From a bacterium (GTDB lineage: Bacteria > KSB1 > UBA2214), in the NCBI GenBank assembly GCA_029560815.1, contig JAKQKF010000396.1:38696-102695 (forward strand): 64,000 bases of DNA, in the 5' to 3' direction. Of this stretch, positions 17,963 through 26,996 are shown in pieces. The position numbers were made by a program, and so were the translations under genes. Under the pieces are notes generated by a model. The model saw nothing but the letters and a program-made list of their open reading frames with translations. It searched no databases and was not told the DNA's origin. Each line of letters starts with the position of its first letter. Position 1 is the stretch's first letter.

Positions 17963-18988
17963 TCAAAGGGTGCGGGAAGAGGGTCCGTCAAGGATCTCGT
18001 GCAGGGCGGCAGTTCTTTTTTCGTCGGAAAAGAGGGTGATCACCCGTTCCCGGGCTCGCCGGCGCAGCTCAGGGCCGGCCGCAAGGGCTTGCCGGAGGGC
18101 CGCCTCCACCGCACCTGCGCTGCGGTCGTGCGCGATAAAGCCCGCATCCCCGATCGCTTCGGGAATACCGCCCGCATGAACCCCGACCGGGATGCATTCA
18201 CACAGCATCCCTTCGAGGATGGCGTTCGGGAGGCCTTCGCGAATCGAGAGCTGGGCGTAGACCGCCGCCCGCTGAAAATGGAGAAGAAGCTGTCCGGCCG
18301 GCAATGGTGGCAGCAAACGGAGATTGGGCACAGCCAGATCCTGCAAATGACGGAGCATCTTGCCCTGCGGCCCGATGATGATAAATTCACAATCGGTCAT
18401 CCGGGCGGCCGTCTCCGCGAAAAGATCAAGTCCTTTGATGCGCATGCGGCGCAGATCCTCGCCGACCGAGACGGTGAGGATGGTTTTTGACTCCTTTTCT
18501 CCCTCTGGATACCAGCGCTGCGATGAGAAGCCGAATGGAATAACCCGAATAGTGCCCTTCACCGCACCGACGCAGGTCTGGATATCAGCGGTCAGCGAGG
18601 CCGCAACCGGACAGAGATAGTCGGCGTTGCGCAGGGCCATGCGCGCACACCAGCTGCGAAAGGGGCGGACAAAAACGCCGTAATTGAATTCCGGCAGGCG
18701 GGCGACATCATAACCGGCCACCATGACCAGGGATTGCTTTTTAAACTTTCTTGCCAGCAGGACAGGGATCCAGCTGTGATAATCCGCGAACCAGACGATC
18801 ACGGCATCAGCAGACGCGAAATGGCGCAGCAGCCAGAACAGTAGCTGAACGGTGCTGCAAAGATGCTGCAGGCCATTTCCATAGCGATAGAGATGGCTGA
18901 GAAGCCGGTATCCGTCTTGCAGAGCGTACTCATCCTTGACTATGAATGTGCTGTTGGATGGTTTGATGAAGAGAATGGTTTTCTGCAT
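17963..18988 (-). CDS. Glycosyltransferase family 4-like enzyme
   Basis: This 341-residue GT-B enzyme has a glycosyltransferase group 1 domain in its C-terminal half: a KGLDLFAETAARM strand, an IIIGPQGKM strand, then SIREGLPNAILEGMLC and PVGVHAGGIPEAIGDAG. This E-x7-E-type segment is the donor-binding signature of GT4 enzymes. The N-terminal half is less typical. It is transcribed in the direction of the YfhO gene, 94 nt upstream of it. Sugar and acceptor are unknown; envelope glycan synthesis is likely. Confidence 0.82.
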   Translation of the reverse strand: MQKTILFIKPSNSTFIVKDEYALQDGYRLLSHLYRYGNGLQHLCSTVQLLFWLLRHFASADAVIVWFADYHSWIPVLLARKFKKQSLVMVAGYDVARLPEFNYGVFVRPFRSWCARMALRNADYLCPVAASLTADIQTCVGAVKGTIRVIPFGFSSQRWYPEGEKESKTILTVSVGEDLRRMRIKGLDLFAETAARMTDCEFIIIGPQGKMLRHLQDLAVPNLRLLPPLPAGQLLLHFQRAAVYAQLSIREGLPNAILEGMLCECIPVGVHAGGIPEAIGDAGFIAHDRSAGAVEAALRQALAAGPELRRRARERVITLFSDEKRTAALHEILDGPSSRTL

Positions 18989-19229
18989 GGCCTAATGTAA
19001 ATCAATCAGGATAGAGAATCAAGGAGATTCTCCCGGGCAAACAAGCGCTGCCGGTTGGCAGACCGCCAGCACAGCGCTGCGCGGGCAGCCGCCACGGCCC
19101 CGGCCGGGCAAGCACTCCTCACCGCGACCCAACCGTGGAAAATATCTGCTTGTTTAATATTGGGGAGTTGCTTATTTTTATTTGCGTTTGCTGCGAACCT
19201 GGCTTACCCATCAACCCCGAAAGGTCCTT

Positions 19230-19799
19230 ATGGCCAAAAAACTGAATTTAAAAGTAGATTCGAGCGATGTGCGCGATTTCCAGGGTAAGGTGCGCTTTAA
19301 ATTTACCCGCAAATTTCTGGAGCAGGGGATCACGCGGAGCGGAGAGGTGCTCTCCATCGGCTCGGAAAACCGGTTCGACAGCCTCATGGCCGAACATTTC
19401 AAGCTGCCGATCTCGTTCACTTCAGGGGATTTTGACCGTGAGTGGAGCGCTCAGGAACGCGATTATGCCTATGTCTTTTGCTTTGAGGTGATCGAGCACT
19501 TGATGAATCCCCTCCATTTTCTTGACGGTCTGCATCGCTATGTGAACCCCGAGACCCGCGTTTTTCTCACCACTCCGTACCGGCCGCATCTTTTCTGGAA
19601 CAACCAGCATTTTCATGAATTTGATCAGCTGCGGTTCAATCATCTGCTCAATGCCGCCGGCTTTGCGGTGGTGCGGCACCAAACCCGCATCGCCTGGTAT
19701 CATCCACTCTTTTATTTGAGTGGCATTCGGCCTTTCCTGCGCCTCACCATCGGCCGCAGCAGAACCCACCTCTACGAATTGAAACCCGCTGTCAAATAA
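19230..19799 (+). CDS. Class I SAM-dependent methyltransferase
   Basis: This 189-residue protein looks like a truncated or minimal Methyltransf_11/23-type enzyme. The VLSIGSENRFDSL region is a weak motif I, FCFEVIEHLMNPLHFL is the conserved post-motif helix, and TTPYRPH a later strand. I chose ATG 19230 because AAAGGTC lies about seven bases upstream; the frame opens 16 codons earlier at 19182. It lies alone on the plus strand between reverse-strand glycosyltransferase genes, so it probably modifies a sugar or lipid intermediate. The substrate is unknown. Confidence 0.75.
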   Translation: MAKKLNLKVDSSDVRDFQGKVRFKFTRKFLEQGITRSGEVLSIGSENRFDSLMAEHFKLPISFTSGDFDREWSAQERDYAYVFCFEVIEHLMNPLHFLDGLHRYVNPETRVFLTTPYRPHLFWNNQHFHEFDQLRFNHLLNAAGFAVVRHQTRIAWYHPLFYLSGIRPFLRLTIGRSRTHLYELKPAVK

Positions 19800-19864
19800 T
19801 TTCCAGCCGTTCCCCGAGGAGCGGACCTTCCTGCCGTAGCGGATTACAGACAAAATGGATATAA

Positions 19865-19883
19865 GGGGCACCCGGTGTGCCCC
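19865..19883. repeat. Short hairpin between convergent genes
   Basis: GGGGCAC (19865-19871) and GTGCCCC (19877-19883) form a 7-bp perfect stem with a 5-base loop. There is no T-run, so it is a weak terminator candidate at best. It lies between the convergent ends of the methyltransferase (+) and the glycosyltransferase (-). Confidence 0.4.
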
Positions 19884-19913
19884 ACTGCAGCGCTCTTTCA
19901 GGCCGGTGGCGGG

Positions 19914-21236
19914 CTATCGGCCGCTGGGCATGAGTTGGTTGAAGAGGGCGGCGAGCTGCCGGGTCTGTTCCCGGCGTTCAAAGAGTGGCCAAGCCTGCTC
20001 ACTGCGGTGTGCGTTTTCCGGCGGATTTCCCGCCAGCATCTGCCGCAAGGCTTGTGCAATCCCTGCGATATCGGCAGGCGGCACACACCAGCCCAGGCCG
20101 TGGCTGCGAATGAGATCGGCGGCATCTCCTTCGGGTGCGAGGGCGAGGATGCGCAGCCGTGCGCCGATATATTCATAGATCTTGCCGGTGACGATCCCCT
20201 TGTTGGCGGGGGCGTCGTCGATGATGAGCAGGGCGCCGTCAGCGGCGAGGAGGTACTGCAGGCTTGTTGTGTGTGTGACATAAGGGATGTGCTCAAAAAG
20301 ATGGCCCACCGGGGAGGCGGCGATCTCCTGCAGGATCGGCTCGCCGACGCGGCCCACCAGACGGATGCGCAGCATCTGCAGCCCCGGACAGCGCTCCTCC
20401 GCCAGCTTTTCGAGGGCGCGCAGCAGCGCGCGGGGATTGCGATTGCCATACATTGAACCGGTGTAGATCAGGGTAAAGCCGGGCTCCTTCGGCCGGGCGG
20501 CGACTCCCGCCAGATCGGCCGCGTCAAATCCGTTGGGCAGATGGTGCCAGCGTACATCCCGCAGTCCGGGATGGCGGCTGAGCAGATCTTCCTGGACGCC
20601 GGAGGAGACTGTGAGGATGCGGTCCGCTTCCGTCAGGACTCTGTGCTCCATGCGCCGTTCCAGTGCACGCGCGGGGGCGGGCCTCCACTGCGGTGTCGAG
20701 AGCCATCCGATCCAGGAGTCCCGGAAATCGGCCACCCAGGGCAGCCCCGAGGACTGTTTCAGCTTGCGGCCGATGAGGTGGGTGGTATAGGGCGGCGCGG
20801 AGGAGAAGAGCAGATCGATCTTCTCCTCCCGGATGATTTTACGGCCGAGATTGCAGGCGGGATAGAGCCAGGTCATGCGGGCATCCGGCACAAAGAGAGC
20901 GGAACGGATCCATTCGGAGATCCGTTCGCTCATTTTTTGCCGGCTCTGCTCGTCCCGGGTGAGAACGGCGATGTCCGTGGCGGCGCCGGCGGCTTTGCCG
21001 GTGAACCTGCGGTAGAGGCGGTAGGGTTCGAAGAGGGGCGCACGATAGATTTTTATATCGGCGGGGAGCTCATCCTGCAGGGTATTATCGAACGCCGGAT
21101 AGTCGGCGTCCCGCGCAGTCAGCACCAGAGGTTCCCAGCCAAACTCGCGCAGATATTTGACGAATTTGAGAGTGCGCTGGACGCCGGCGCCCCCCGCGGG
21201 GGGAAAGTAGTATGTGGTGATCAAGACGCGGGGCAT
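19914..21236 (-). CDS. Glycosyltransferase family 4-like enzyme
   Basis: This 440-residue protein has the GT-B opening PRVLITTYYFPPAGGAGVQR, in which the PAGGAGVQR loop binds the acceptor or donor phosphate. A central VADFRDSW segment and a LIYTGSMYGNRNP strand follow, typical of WcaI-like or Glyco_transf_4-type enzymes. I chose ATG 21236, since the upstream residues lack family similarity. It overlaps the methyltransferase gene by 16 nt, so the pair is co-transcribed. Role: transfer of a sugar to a lipid or polysaccharide intermediate; the exact sugar is unknown. Confidence 0.85.
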   Translation of the reverse strand: MPRVLITTYYFPPAGGAGVQRTLKFVKYLREFGWEPLVLTARDADYPAFDNTLQDELPADIKIYRAPLFEPYRLYRRFTGKAAGAATDIAVLTRDEQSRQKMSERISEWIRSALFVPDARMTWLYPACNLGRKIIREEKIDLLFSSAPPYTTHLIGRKLKQSSGLPWVADFRDSWIGWLSTPQWRPAPARALERRMEHRVLTEADRILTVSSGVQEDLLSRHPGLRDVRWHHLPNGFDAADLAGVAARPKEPGFTLIYTGSMYGNRNPRALLRALEKLAEERCPGLQMLRIRLVGRVGEPILQEIAASPVGHLFEHIPYVTHTTSLQYLLAADGALLIIDDAPANKGIVTGKIYEYIGARLRILALAPEGDAADLIRSHGLGWCVPPADIAGIAQALRQMLAGNPPENAHRSEQAWPLFERREQTRQLAALFNQLMPSGR

Positions 21237-22024
21237 TTTTTTCTCATCATCATGACCGCACCGGTGATGAATAGTTCGCGCAGCACCGGGATGCGGCCGA
21301 TCGTCTGCGCCTTGATGACGGGCCAGCCGAATCGCAGTTTGTAGCTGGGGCGGCTGAAATAGTACCTCTGGCCCGCTATCTCCAGATTGTGCTGCCGGGC
21401 CAGCCGCTTGCAGAGCGAGATGCTCATCCTGTGTCGGCGCAGTTTTTCCATCTCGAGGAGAAAGAGGGGGTTGGGGTCGCGTTTCCTGATATGGCCGGCG
21501 AAGAGCCACCAAAGCGGAGCGGGCAGAATATGAAACCAGGGCACACGGCGAAGAATACCGCCGAGCATCTGCTGGTGGCCCCCGAAGGGAGAATAAAAAG
21601 GCGGAAAGGTCAGGATGAGCCGGGTTTCAGGCTGCATAAGGCGGACCAGCGCGGAGAAGGCCTCCGCCTTGTCGGGCAGATGTTCAAAGACATCGCGGAG
21701 CAGGATCAGGCTAAAGTCGCGGCCCGCGGGTCTCAGCGGCATATGGAAAAAATCGGCTGCGATGAGTTCCATCCGGGAGAGATGGCCGGAGGAGGCGAAT
21801 TGCCTCGCCAGCAGGAGGCGGCTGGGACTCAGTTCCACGCCGATGCTGTCACCGCCCGCATCGGCCAGAGCGCACAGTATGCCTGCCTCGGCGCAGCCGA
21901 TATCGAGCATGCGGCTGCCCTCGAGTTCGACACCCCACTCCGCCAGCAGGGGCAGAAGGTATTCGCGACCGAGACGGTACTGGTAGCGCCAGTATTTCTC
22001 TTTCCGGTCAAACGCCTCGCTCAT
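21221..22024 (-). CDS. Class I SAM-dependent methyltransferase
   Basis: This 267-residue methyltransferase has motif I MLDIGCAEAGILCALADAGG (SAM-binding glycine-rich loop), then an acidic strand-end GVELSPSR, then LILLRDVFEHLPD. These match the Methyltransf_11/25-type fold. A polyketide, sugar or lipid could be the substrate. It overlaps the downstream glycosyltransferase by 16 nt, which suggests a modification step in glycan synthesis. Confidence 0.85.
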   Translation of the reverse strand: MSEAFDRKEKYWRYQYRLGREYLLPLLAEWGVELEGSRMLDIGCAEAGILCALADAGGDSIGVELSPSRLLLARQFASSGHLSRMELIAADFFHMPLRPAGRDFSLILLRDVFEHLPDKAEAFSALVRLMQPETRLILTFPPFYSPFGGHQQMLGGILRRVPWFHILPAPLWWLFAGHIRKRDPNPLFLLEMEKLRRHRMSISLCKRLARQHNLEIAGQRYYFSRPSYKLRFGWPVIKAQTIGRIPVLRELFITGAVMMMRKKCPAS

Positions 22025-22105
22025 AGGGCCCGGGATTTCTCATTGTTCGACCCGCTTCCGTCGGATTGGCCGGGAGCGGAGGCGATGGTCACGGTTGGCA
22101 TCGGG

Positions 22106-23242
22106 TCACTCGGTTTTACCCTTGATTTTATCGAGCAGGCCCGATTTTCTGGTGGGTAGTTCGACAATGATGCTGGAGTCGCTGAAGAAAAAGAGATCGC
22201 CGACTTTCAGGCCGATCTCTTCACGCAGCGGTTTCCAGTGGTCACGATAGGCGTGGTTGTCGATGCGGGTGCCGTTCTTGTCCTTGACCACCAGGATGAC
22301 GCGCTCGGGAAACTGGCGGTCGATCATGAAGGGCGAATGGGTGCTGAAAACCACCTGGTTTTTCAAGGCCAGCTCCTCGAGGACCTTCATCAGGTCTTTT
22401 TGTCCGGCCGGGTGAAGATGAATACCCGGTTCGTCAAATAGGAAGAGGTATTCGTTGGCCTGGGCTTCGAAGGTCTGGGCGAGAAAGTTGACGTAAAAGG
22501 AGAGATACCAGCGGAAACCGAGGCTGCGTGATTCCGGAGTGTCGAAGACGGTGGTGCTGTCGCTGAAATCGATGTAAAGGGAGCGGCCGTTGACATTCAG
22601 TTTGACCTCAATCGAGGGCTCCTGCGACCAGACGCGGCGCAGTTGTTCTGTGATAATGCGACTGGCCTCCTCGAGCGCGCGCCGGCCGCGGGCGTTATCC
22701 TCGAAGATCAGCTCATAGTTGTCGACGCCGCCGATTTTCAACAGGTTGCGTTCGGTTGCGCAGTCGGGCAGACCGGCGAGGAGGTCGTCATAGTCGACCC
22801 GGTTTTTGAGCAGCCGGATATCGGGGAAATAGAGAATTTTGGGCAGCACGCGCAGGAGTTTGGCGATATCGACCGATTCCACCTCGTGGCCATCGATTTG
22901 GAGGTGGTAGTCACTGAGGGTGGGGCCATCCTTGCGGATGGTGAACTGATCGATCTCCTTGAAGGCTTCAGAAAGCAGCTGGAGCAGGCGCCGGTTTTCC
23001 TTGGTGAAGCTGGAAAACTCCAGCGCGAGTTCCGGGGCTTTGGCCAGGTAGTAGTGGTTGGAATATTGACAGGTGAAGGAGGCGTCCAGAGCCACCTTGT
23101 CCCGAAAAGCCTCGATGGCCTTGAGGATGTTCGACTTTCCACTCTCATTGGCGCCGATGAGGACATTGATGTGGGGGTCCAGCGGCAGGGTCAGTTCATA
23201 GATCGACTTGAAGGCGCGAATTTCAATCTTCGAAATGATCAT
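22106..23242 (-). CDS. AAA-family ATPase (SMC/OLD-like, AAA_21-type)
   Basis: This 378-residue protein has Walker A GANESGKSN near the N-terminus after the SMC-like opening MIISKIEIRAFKSI. The C-terminal half carries the Walker B region LFLFDEPGIHLHPAGQ and a STHSPFMID H-loop. This is the AAA_21/SMC-like architecture seen in OLD-family ATPases, but there is no C-terminal TOPRIM nuclease: the protein ends shortly after the ATPase motor. It lies alone between a methyltransferase and nadB, so no nuclease or toxin partner is present. DNA-repair, defence or cytoskeletal roles are all possible. Confidence 0.82.
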   Translation of the reverse strand: MIISKIEIRAFKSIYELTLPLDPHINVLIGANESGKSNILKAIEAFRDKVALDASFTCQYSNHYYLAKAPELALEFSSFTKENRRLLQLLSEAFKEIDQFTIRKDGPTLSDYHLQIDGHEVESVDIAKLLRVLPKILYFPDIRLLKNRVDYDDLLAGLPDCATERNLLKIGGVDNYELIFEDNARGRRALEEASRIITEQLRRVWSQEPSIEVKLNVNGRSLYIDFSDSTTVFDTPESRSLGFRWYLSFYVNFLAQTFEAQANEYLFLFDEPGIHLHPAGQKDLMKVLEELALKNQVVFSTHSPFMIDRQFPERVILVVKDKNGTRIDNHAYRDHWKPLREEIGLKVGDLFFFSDSSIIVELPTRKSGLLDKIKGKTE

Positions 23243-23274
23243 CGGCGCACTCCGGCAAGTGGGTTGGGGTTTGG

Positions 23275-24885
23275 CTAGACACCCGAGCGATCGATAAGGG
23301 TGTCATGCAGAAAGGCGTCATCATCCCTTTTCGGGTAATCGGTAGTATAATGCAGTCCTCGGCTCTCCTTGCGCAGCATCGCTGACTGAATGATCAGCTG
23401 GGCGACTGTGGCCAGGTTGCGCAATTCGAGAAGGCTTTCGCTGACCCGTGTGCGTTTGTAATAATTTTCAATCTCCTGACGGATCAGGCGGATGCGGGTG
23501 AGCGCGCGCTCCAGGCGAGCGTTGGAGCGGACGATGCCGACATAATCCCACATGATATTCTGGATCTCCAGGCGGTCATGGGAGATGAGGACCCACTCCT
23601 CCTGGTTGAAGGTGCCGCTGTCATCCCATTGGGGAATGGGGTAGGGGATTTTGTCCCGTCTGGCGGCGAACTGGATGGCGGCCTGGCTGGCCTCGTGGGC
23701 GAAAACAACGGCTTCGAGCAGGGAATTGGAGGCAAGGCGGTTGGCGCCGTGCACTCCGGTGCAGGTCACCTCCCCACAGGCGAAGAGGCCGGCGATGCTG
23801 GAACGGCCCTTGAGATCGGTTTTAACCCCGCCGCAGGCATAATGGGCGGCGGGAACCACCGGTATGGGTTCCTTGGTGATGTCTATCTTGTAGCGCAGGC
23901 AGTTTTCGTAGATGTTGGGGAAGCGGTTGCGGACCGCGTCCGCATCCAGATGGCTGACATCGAGAAAGACGCATGCGACGCCCCGTTTTTTAAGCTCGGT
24001 ATCGATGGCGCGGGCGACGATATCGCGCGGGGCGAGGGCGGCCATGGGATGATATTTTTCCATGAAGGATTCGCCATCCTTGTGGATCAGCCGTCCGCCA
24101 AATCCGCGCACCGCTTCGGAAATCAGGAAAGAGTTGGCCTCCGGGTGATAGAGGGAGGTGGGGTGGAACTGCATGAACTCCATGTTGGCGATGGTGGCTC
24201 CGGCGCGGAAAGCGAGAGCCATCCCGTCTCCGGTGGCGATGGAAGGGTTGGTGGTGTGCAGGTAGACCTGGCCGCAGCCTCCGGTGGCGAGCACGGTCGC
24301 CTTGGCGATGTATTGCTCGATCCGGTTGTCATTGATGTCCAGAACGTAGGCGCCCCAGCAGTTGATCGAGAGATCGGTGACCGGCCGCGCTGCGAAGACA
24401 TGGTGCTCGGTGATAAGCTCGACGGCCATGTGGTGTTCATAGATGGTGATTTTGGGATTCTGGCGCACGGCTTCGAGCAGGGCGGTCTCGACATCGCGGC
24501 CGGTATGGTCCTTGACGTGAACGATGCGGTTGTGGTGGTGTCCGCCCTCCCGGCCGAGGTCGAACTGACCCGAGGCATTTTGGGTGAAGGGGACGCCGAT
24601 CCTGAAGAGCTCTTTGACCCGTTTCGGTCCCTGCTCGACGATCAGCCGAACGGCCTCTTCATGGCAGAGACCAGCGCCGGCGGTCAGGGTGTCCTGGATA
24701 TGGAGCTCGTAGGAGTCTCCCTTGTCAAAAACCGAGGCAATGCCGCCCTGGGCGTAGTTGGTATTCGAATCCGATTGGTGTTTCTTGGTGATGACAGCGA
24801 CGGTGCCTTTTTTGGCCAGTTTGAGGGCGGTTGAAAGGCCACCGATGCCGCTGCCAATGACGAGGAAATCGGTTTCTATGCTCAT
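23275..24885 (-). CDS. nadB: L-aspartate oxidase
   Basis: This 536-residue flavoprotein oxidises L-aspartate to iminoaspartate, the first step in de novo NAD synthesis. The N-terminal [19 protein letters not shown]-binding motif, the [10 protein letters not shown] segment, the [13 protein letters not shown] motif and the C-terminal [15 protein letters not shown] motif identify the succinate dehydrogenase/aspartate oxidase family. I chose ATG 24885; GTG 24891 is two codons upstream. nadA and nadC are not in the window. A weak promoter lies at 24907-24935. Confidence 0.93.
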   Translation of the reverse strand: MSIETDFLVIGSGIGGLSTALKLAKKGTVAVITKKHQSDSNTNYAQGGIASVFDKGDSYELHIQDTLTAGAGLCHEEAVRLIVEQGPKRVKELFRIGVPFTQNASGQFDLGREGGHHHNRIVHVKDHTGRDVETALLEAVRQNPKITIYEHHMAVELITEHHVFAARPVTDLSINCWGAYVLDINDNRIEQYIAKATVLATGGCGQVYLHTTNPSIATGDGMALAFRAGATIANMEFMQFHPTSLYHPEANSFLISEAVRGFGGRLIHKDGESFMEKYHPMAALAPRDIVARAIDTELKKRGVACVFLDVSHLDADAVRNRFPNIYENCLRYKIDITKEPIPVVPAAHYACGGVKTDLKGRSSIAGLFACGEVTCTGVHGANRLASNSLLEAVVFAHEASQAAIQFAARRDKIPYPIPQWDDSGTFNQEEWVLISHDRLEIQNIMWDYVGIVRSNARLERALTRIRLIRQEIENYYKRTRVSESLLELRNLATVAQLIIQSAMLRKESRGLHYTTDYPKRDDDAFLHDTLIDRSGV

Positions 24886-24906
24886 ATCCACTCTTGTCTT
24901 TTTGAT

Positions 24907-24935
24907 AAAGTACAGTTTATGCAGATTATTTGCAA
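24907..24935 (-). promoter_or_regulatory. Weak candidate promoter for nadB
   Basis: Minus strand: -35 TTGCAA (24935-24930) and -10 TACTTT (24912-24907), spacer of 17 bases. It sits between the upstream terminator and the nadB start. The -10 match is poor. Confidence 0.35.
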
Positions 24936-24947
24936 CAGGTTTATCAA

Positions 24948-24977
24948 TAAAAAAGCCGGCAATGAAAACACCGGCTT
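24948..24977 (-). terminator. Intrinsic terminator after the receiver gene
   Basis: On the minus strand AAGCCGG (24977-24971) pairs with CCGGCTT (24959-24953) across an 11-base loop, followed by a T-run. It separates the receiver gene from nadB. Confidence 0.7.
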
Positions 24978-25022
24978 CACAGGCGAAAGAATCCGCCGCA
25001 ATTGATTTTTTCTCAACCGAAC

Positions 25023-25379
25023 CTATTTTTCGATCAGCCCCAGAAGCTCCCGGTTTTTGATCGGCCGGGCAATCAGCTCCACAATTCCGTTCGCCCGGGC
25101 TTTTTTAACCAGGTTTTGATCTCCCTGATCGTAGACACCGACGAGTTTGATCTGGGGGTGCCGGGTCTGGATCTTGTGGGCGATGTCCAGGCCGTCCACC
25201 GGCTGGTCAGGGGAATCCGGCGGGACGAGATCGAGGATGGTCAGGTCGGCCGCCGCCTGATCCAGCATGGCGAAAAGATCATCCACATCCTGGGCGACGC
25301 GTACATCATGACGGTTGCTCAAGGCCAGATACATCTGCATCCCGGAGCGCAATTCGTCGTTATAAATAACTATCTTCAT
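25023..25379 (-). CDS. Stand-alone degenerate receiver domain
   Basis: This 118-residue protein is a single receiver-like domain. The acidic NDE pair at residues 7-9 and the [10 protein letters not shown] segment keep the phosphoacceptor Asp. The usual Thr/Ser is not visible at its position, and the Lys of the KP motif is replaced: the protein reads LIARPI. Phosphorylation may therefore be impaired, or the protein may act as a constitutive or protein-docking module. It lies between the SpoIID-domain gene and nadB with a terminator of its own. No kinase is adjacent. Confidence 0.75.
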   Translation of the reverse strand: MKIVIYNDELRSGMQMYLALSNRHDVRVAQDVDDLFAMLDQAAADLTILDLVPPDSPDQPVDGLDIAHKIQTRHPQIKLVGVYDQGDQNLVKKARANGIVELIARPIKNRELLGLIEK

Positions 25380-25463
25380 ACCATTCCGCAGTCATTTGGC
25401 GGGCCTGAATTGTACTAATCTGTTATAAGATAGCGACAGAAGGCCGGGTCTGCGGAAAGGTTT

Positions 25464-26996
25464 TTAATAGAGTTTTGCCAGCCGGCTGTTTTTGTAATAA
25501 TGGGTCAGGATGGCCTGATGGTCATAGCCCTGCTGGGCCATAACGGTTGCGCCAACCTGGCAGAGGCCGACGCCATGCCCCCAGCCGGCCCCGATAAAGT
25601 GAAAGTCGGTTACCCGCCCCGCCTGGTCGCGGTCGCGTTCAATGTAGAAGCAGGCGCTGTAGAGATGGCTCTCGGAGAGGGCGCGGCGGATAACCAACTC
25701 CTTGCCGATGCGCACCGTGCGCTCGCTGCCGACCACATCCAGGTGGATGAGCCGTCCGCCGGGAGCGCGGTCGCCGGGGATCAAATCGACCAGATCCCCG
25801 AAAGTGATGCCAAGCCGGCGGCTGATCAATTCACCCAGCTCGAGACGAGGATAGGAGACCCGCCAGCGGAAGAGGTCCCGTGTATTGTAGGGAAGTGAGG
25901 AGGGAATCTCATGCCTTTGAGTGTTGCACCAGACATCCGGGGAGCTGTTGATATAGGCGATGACCTGCTCTTCGCCGCTGAGAGGATAATCCAGCTTCTC
26001 CCGGCCGTCGACTCCGGTGACGAGATAGGGGACCTCGCGGTTATCCCAGATATGCGCATAGTCCTCCATAATACCGCCGCAGATCTTGGCATAACGCGCA
26101 TCGCAAACTTTGCCGGCGTGAATCAGGTTGACGCCCTCGGTGTCGTGCGCGGCGGAGCGGGAGTGCTCCGAAATGTTGGCCACACCGTGATAACACTGGC
26201 AGTGGTCATCGGAGCAGAGATGGAATTTCTCATCATAGTGGTGTTTGCCCATAGTGGCCAGGATGGTGCTGCGGGCGGCGATCGTCTGGGCCTTGAGCAG
26301 TTCGATCGGATTTTCTTTGGTCATCTCCGAGGAGTTGACGCTGATCAGGTAGGTCTCGACATCCAGCTCGTTGATGGCCTGGAGCCGGCCGGCATTGTTG
26401 AAGCAGATTTCGAGAATGCCGGGCAGGAGTTGGGTGCGGGTGTGCTGCCAGTGGAATTCGATACCCACGGTGACATCGAGCAGGTGGATATGCGCCTCGG
26501 GGTCGTCGGGGACGACGCGACAGGCGTCGGTGAAGGAGTGGTCCATCAGCTTCAATGTGCCGGCAGCCTTGCGGACAATCTCTTTCACCACCACGGCTTC
26601 GCCGACGGGCTCATATCCTCCTGCAAAGGATTTGGCGGCCGCTTCATCCGCAAAGGGCTCGGTGACGATCCAGTATTCCCGGTTGTCCATAATGAAATCG
26701 GCGAGCTCGAGCACGATCCCTGGATGCCAGAGCGAGGTGGGAATAGCCCGGGCGGCCAGTTTCTCCTGCTGCAGTCGCGCCTCCTCTTCAGTCAGGGCGA
26801 TGGCGAGGCGGACACGGAAGCGGAGGCTGGCGCTCTCGGCCCGGACGATCACCGCTTCATAAGCAGTGCCGGCTTTTCCCCCGGTAATCCGGCGGCCCTG
26901 CAGATCGAGCAGGGAAAAAGCGGCGGCGCACTGGAAGCGGATCGTCTCGGCGGACTGGATCATGCCGATGCGGACCTGTGGTATGCTTTTATTCAT
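25464..26996 (-). CDS. SpoIID/LytB-domain protein without signal peptide
   Basis: This 510-residue protein carries a SpoIID/LytB domain, found in enzymes that cleave denuded glycan strands of peptidoglycan. The LDVETYLISVNSSEM strand, the LKAQTIAARSTILATM segment and the terminal GAGWGHGVGLCQVGATVMA motif match the family. The CSDDHCQCYHG segment is typical of SpoIID-related proteins. The ATG at 26996 has GGAG six bases upstream; ATG 27002 is adjacent. There is no hydrophobic N-terminal segment, so secretion is unexplained. Its start overlaps the CPBP protease gene by eight bases. Confidence 0.8.
   Translation of the reverse strand: MNKSIPQVRIGMIQSAETIRFQCAAAFSLLDLQGRRITGGKAGTAYEAVIVRAESASLRFRVRLAIALTEEEARLQQEKLAARAIPTSLWHPGIVLELADFIMDNREYWIVTEPFADEAAAKSFAGGYEPVGEAVVVKEIVRKAAGTLKLMDHSFTDACRVVPDDPEAHIHLLDVTVGIEFHWQHTRTQLLPGILEICFNNAGRLQAINELDVETYLISVNSSEMTKENPIELLKAQTIAARSTILATMGKHHYDEKFHLCSDDHCQCYHGVANISEHSRSAAHDTEGVNLIHAGKVCDARYAKICGGIMEDYAHIWDNREVPYLVTGVDGREKLDYPLSGEEQVIAYINSSPDVWCNTQRHEIPSSLPYNTRDLFRWRVSYPRLELGELISRRLGITFGDLVDLIPGDRAPGGRLIHLDVVGSERTVRIGKELVIRRALSESHLYSACFYIERDRDQAGRVTDFHFIGAGWGHGVGLCQVGATVMAQQGYDHQAILTHYYKNSRLAKLY

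Noticed and set aside
19055..19288. Possible small exported protein with a hydrophobic stretch
   Set aside because: It overlaps the methyltransferase start in another frame, has no good ribosome-binding site and reads as intergenic sequence.
22106..23242. Defence island centred on the OLD-like ATPase
   Set aside because: The neighbours are nadB and a sugar-type methyltransferase; no nuclease, toxin or mobile gene is present.
23578..24834. 418-codon open frame opposite nadB
   Set aside because: It has no recognisable domain and nadB is clear on the minus strand.
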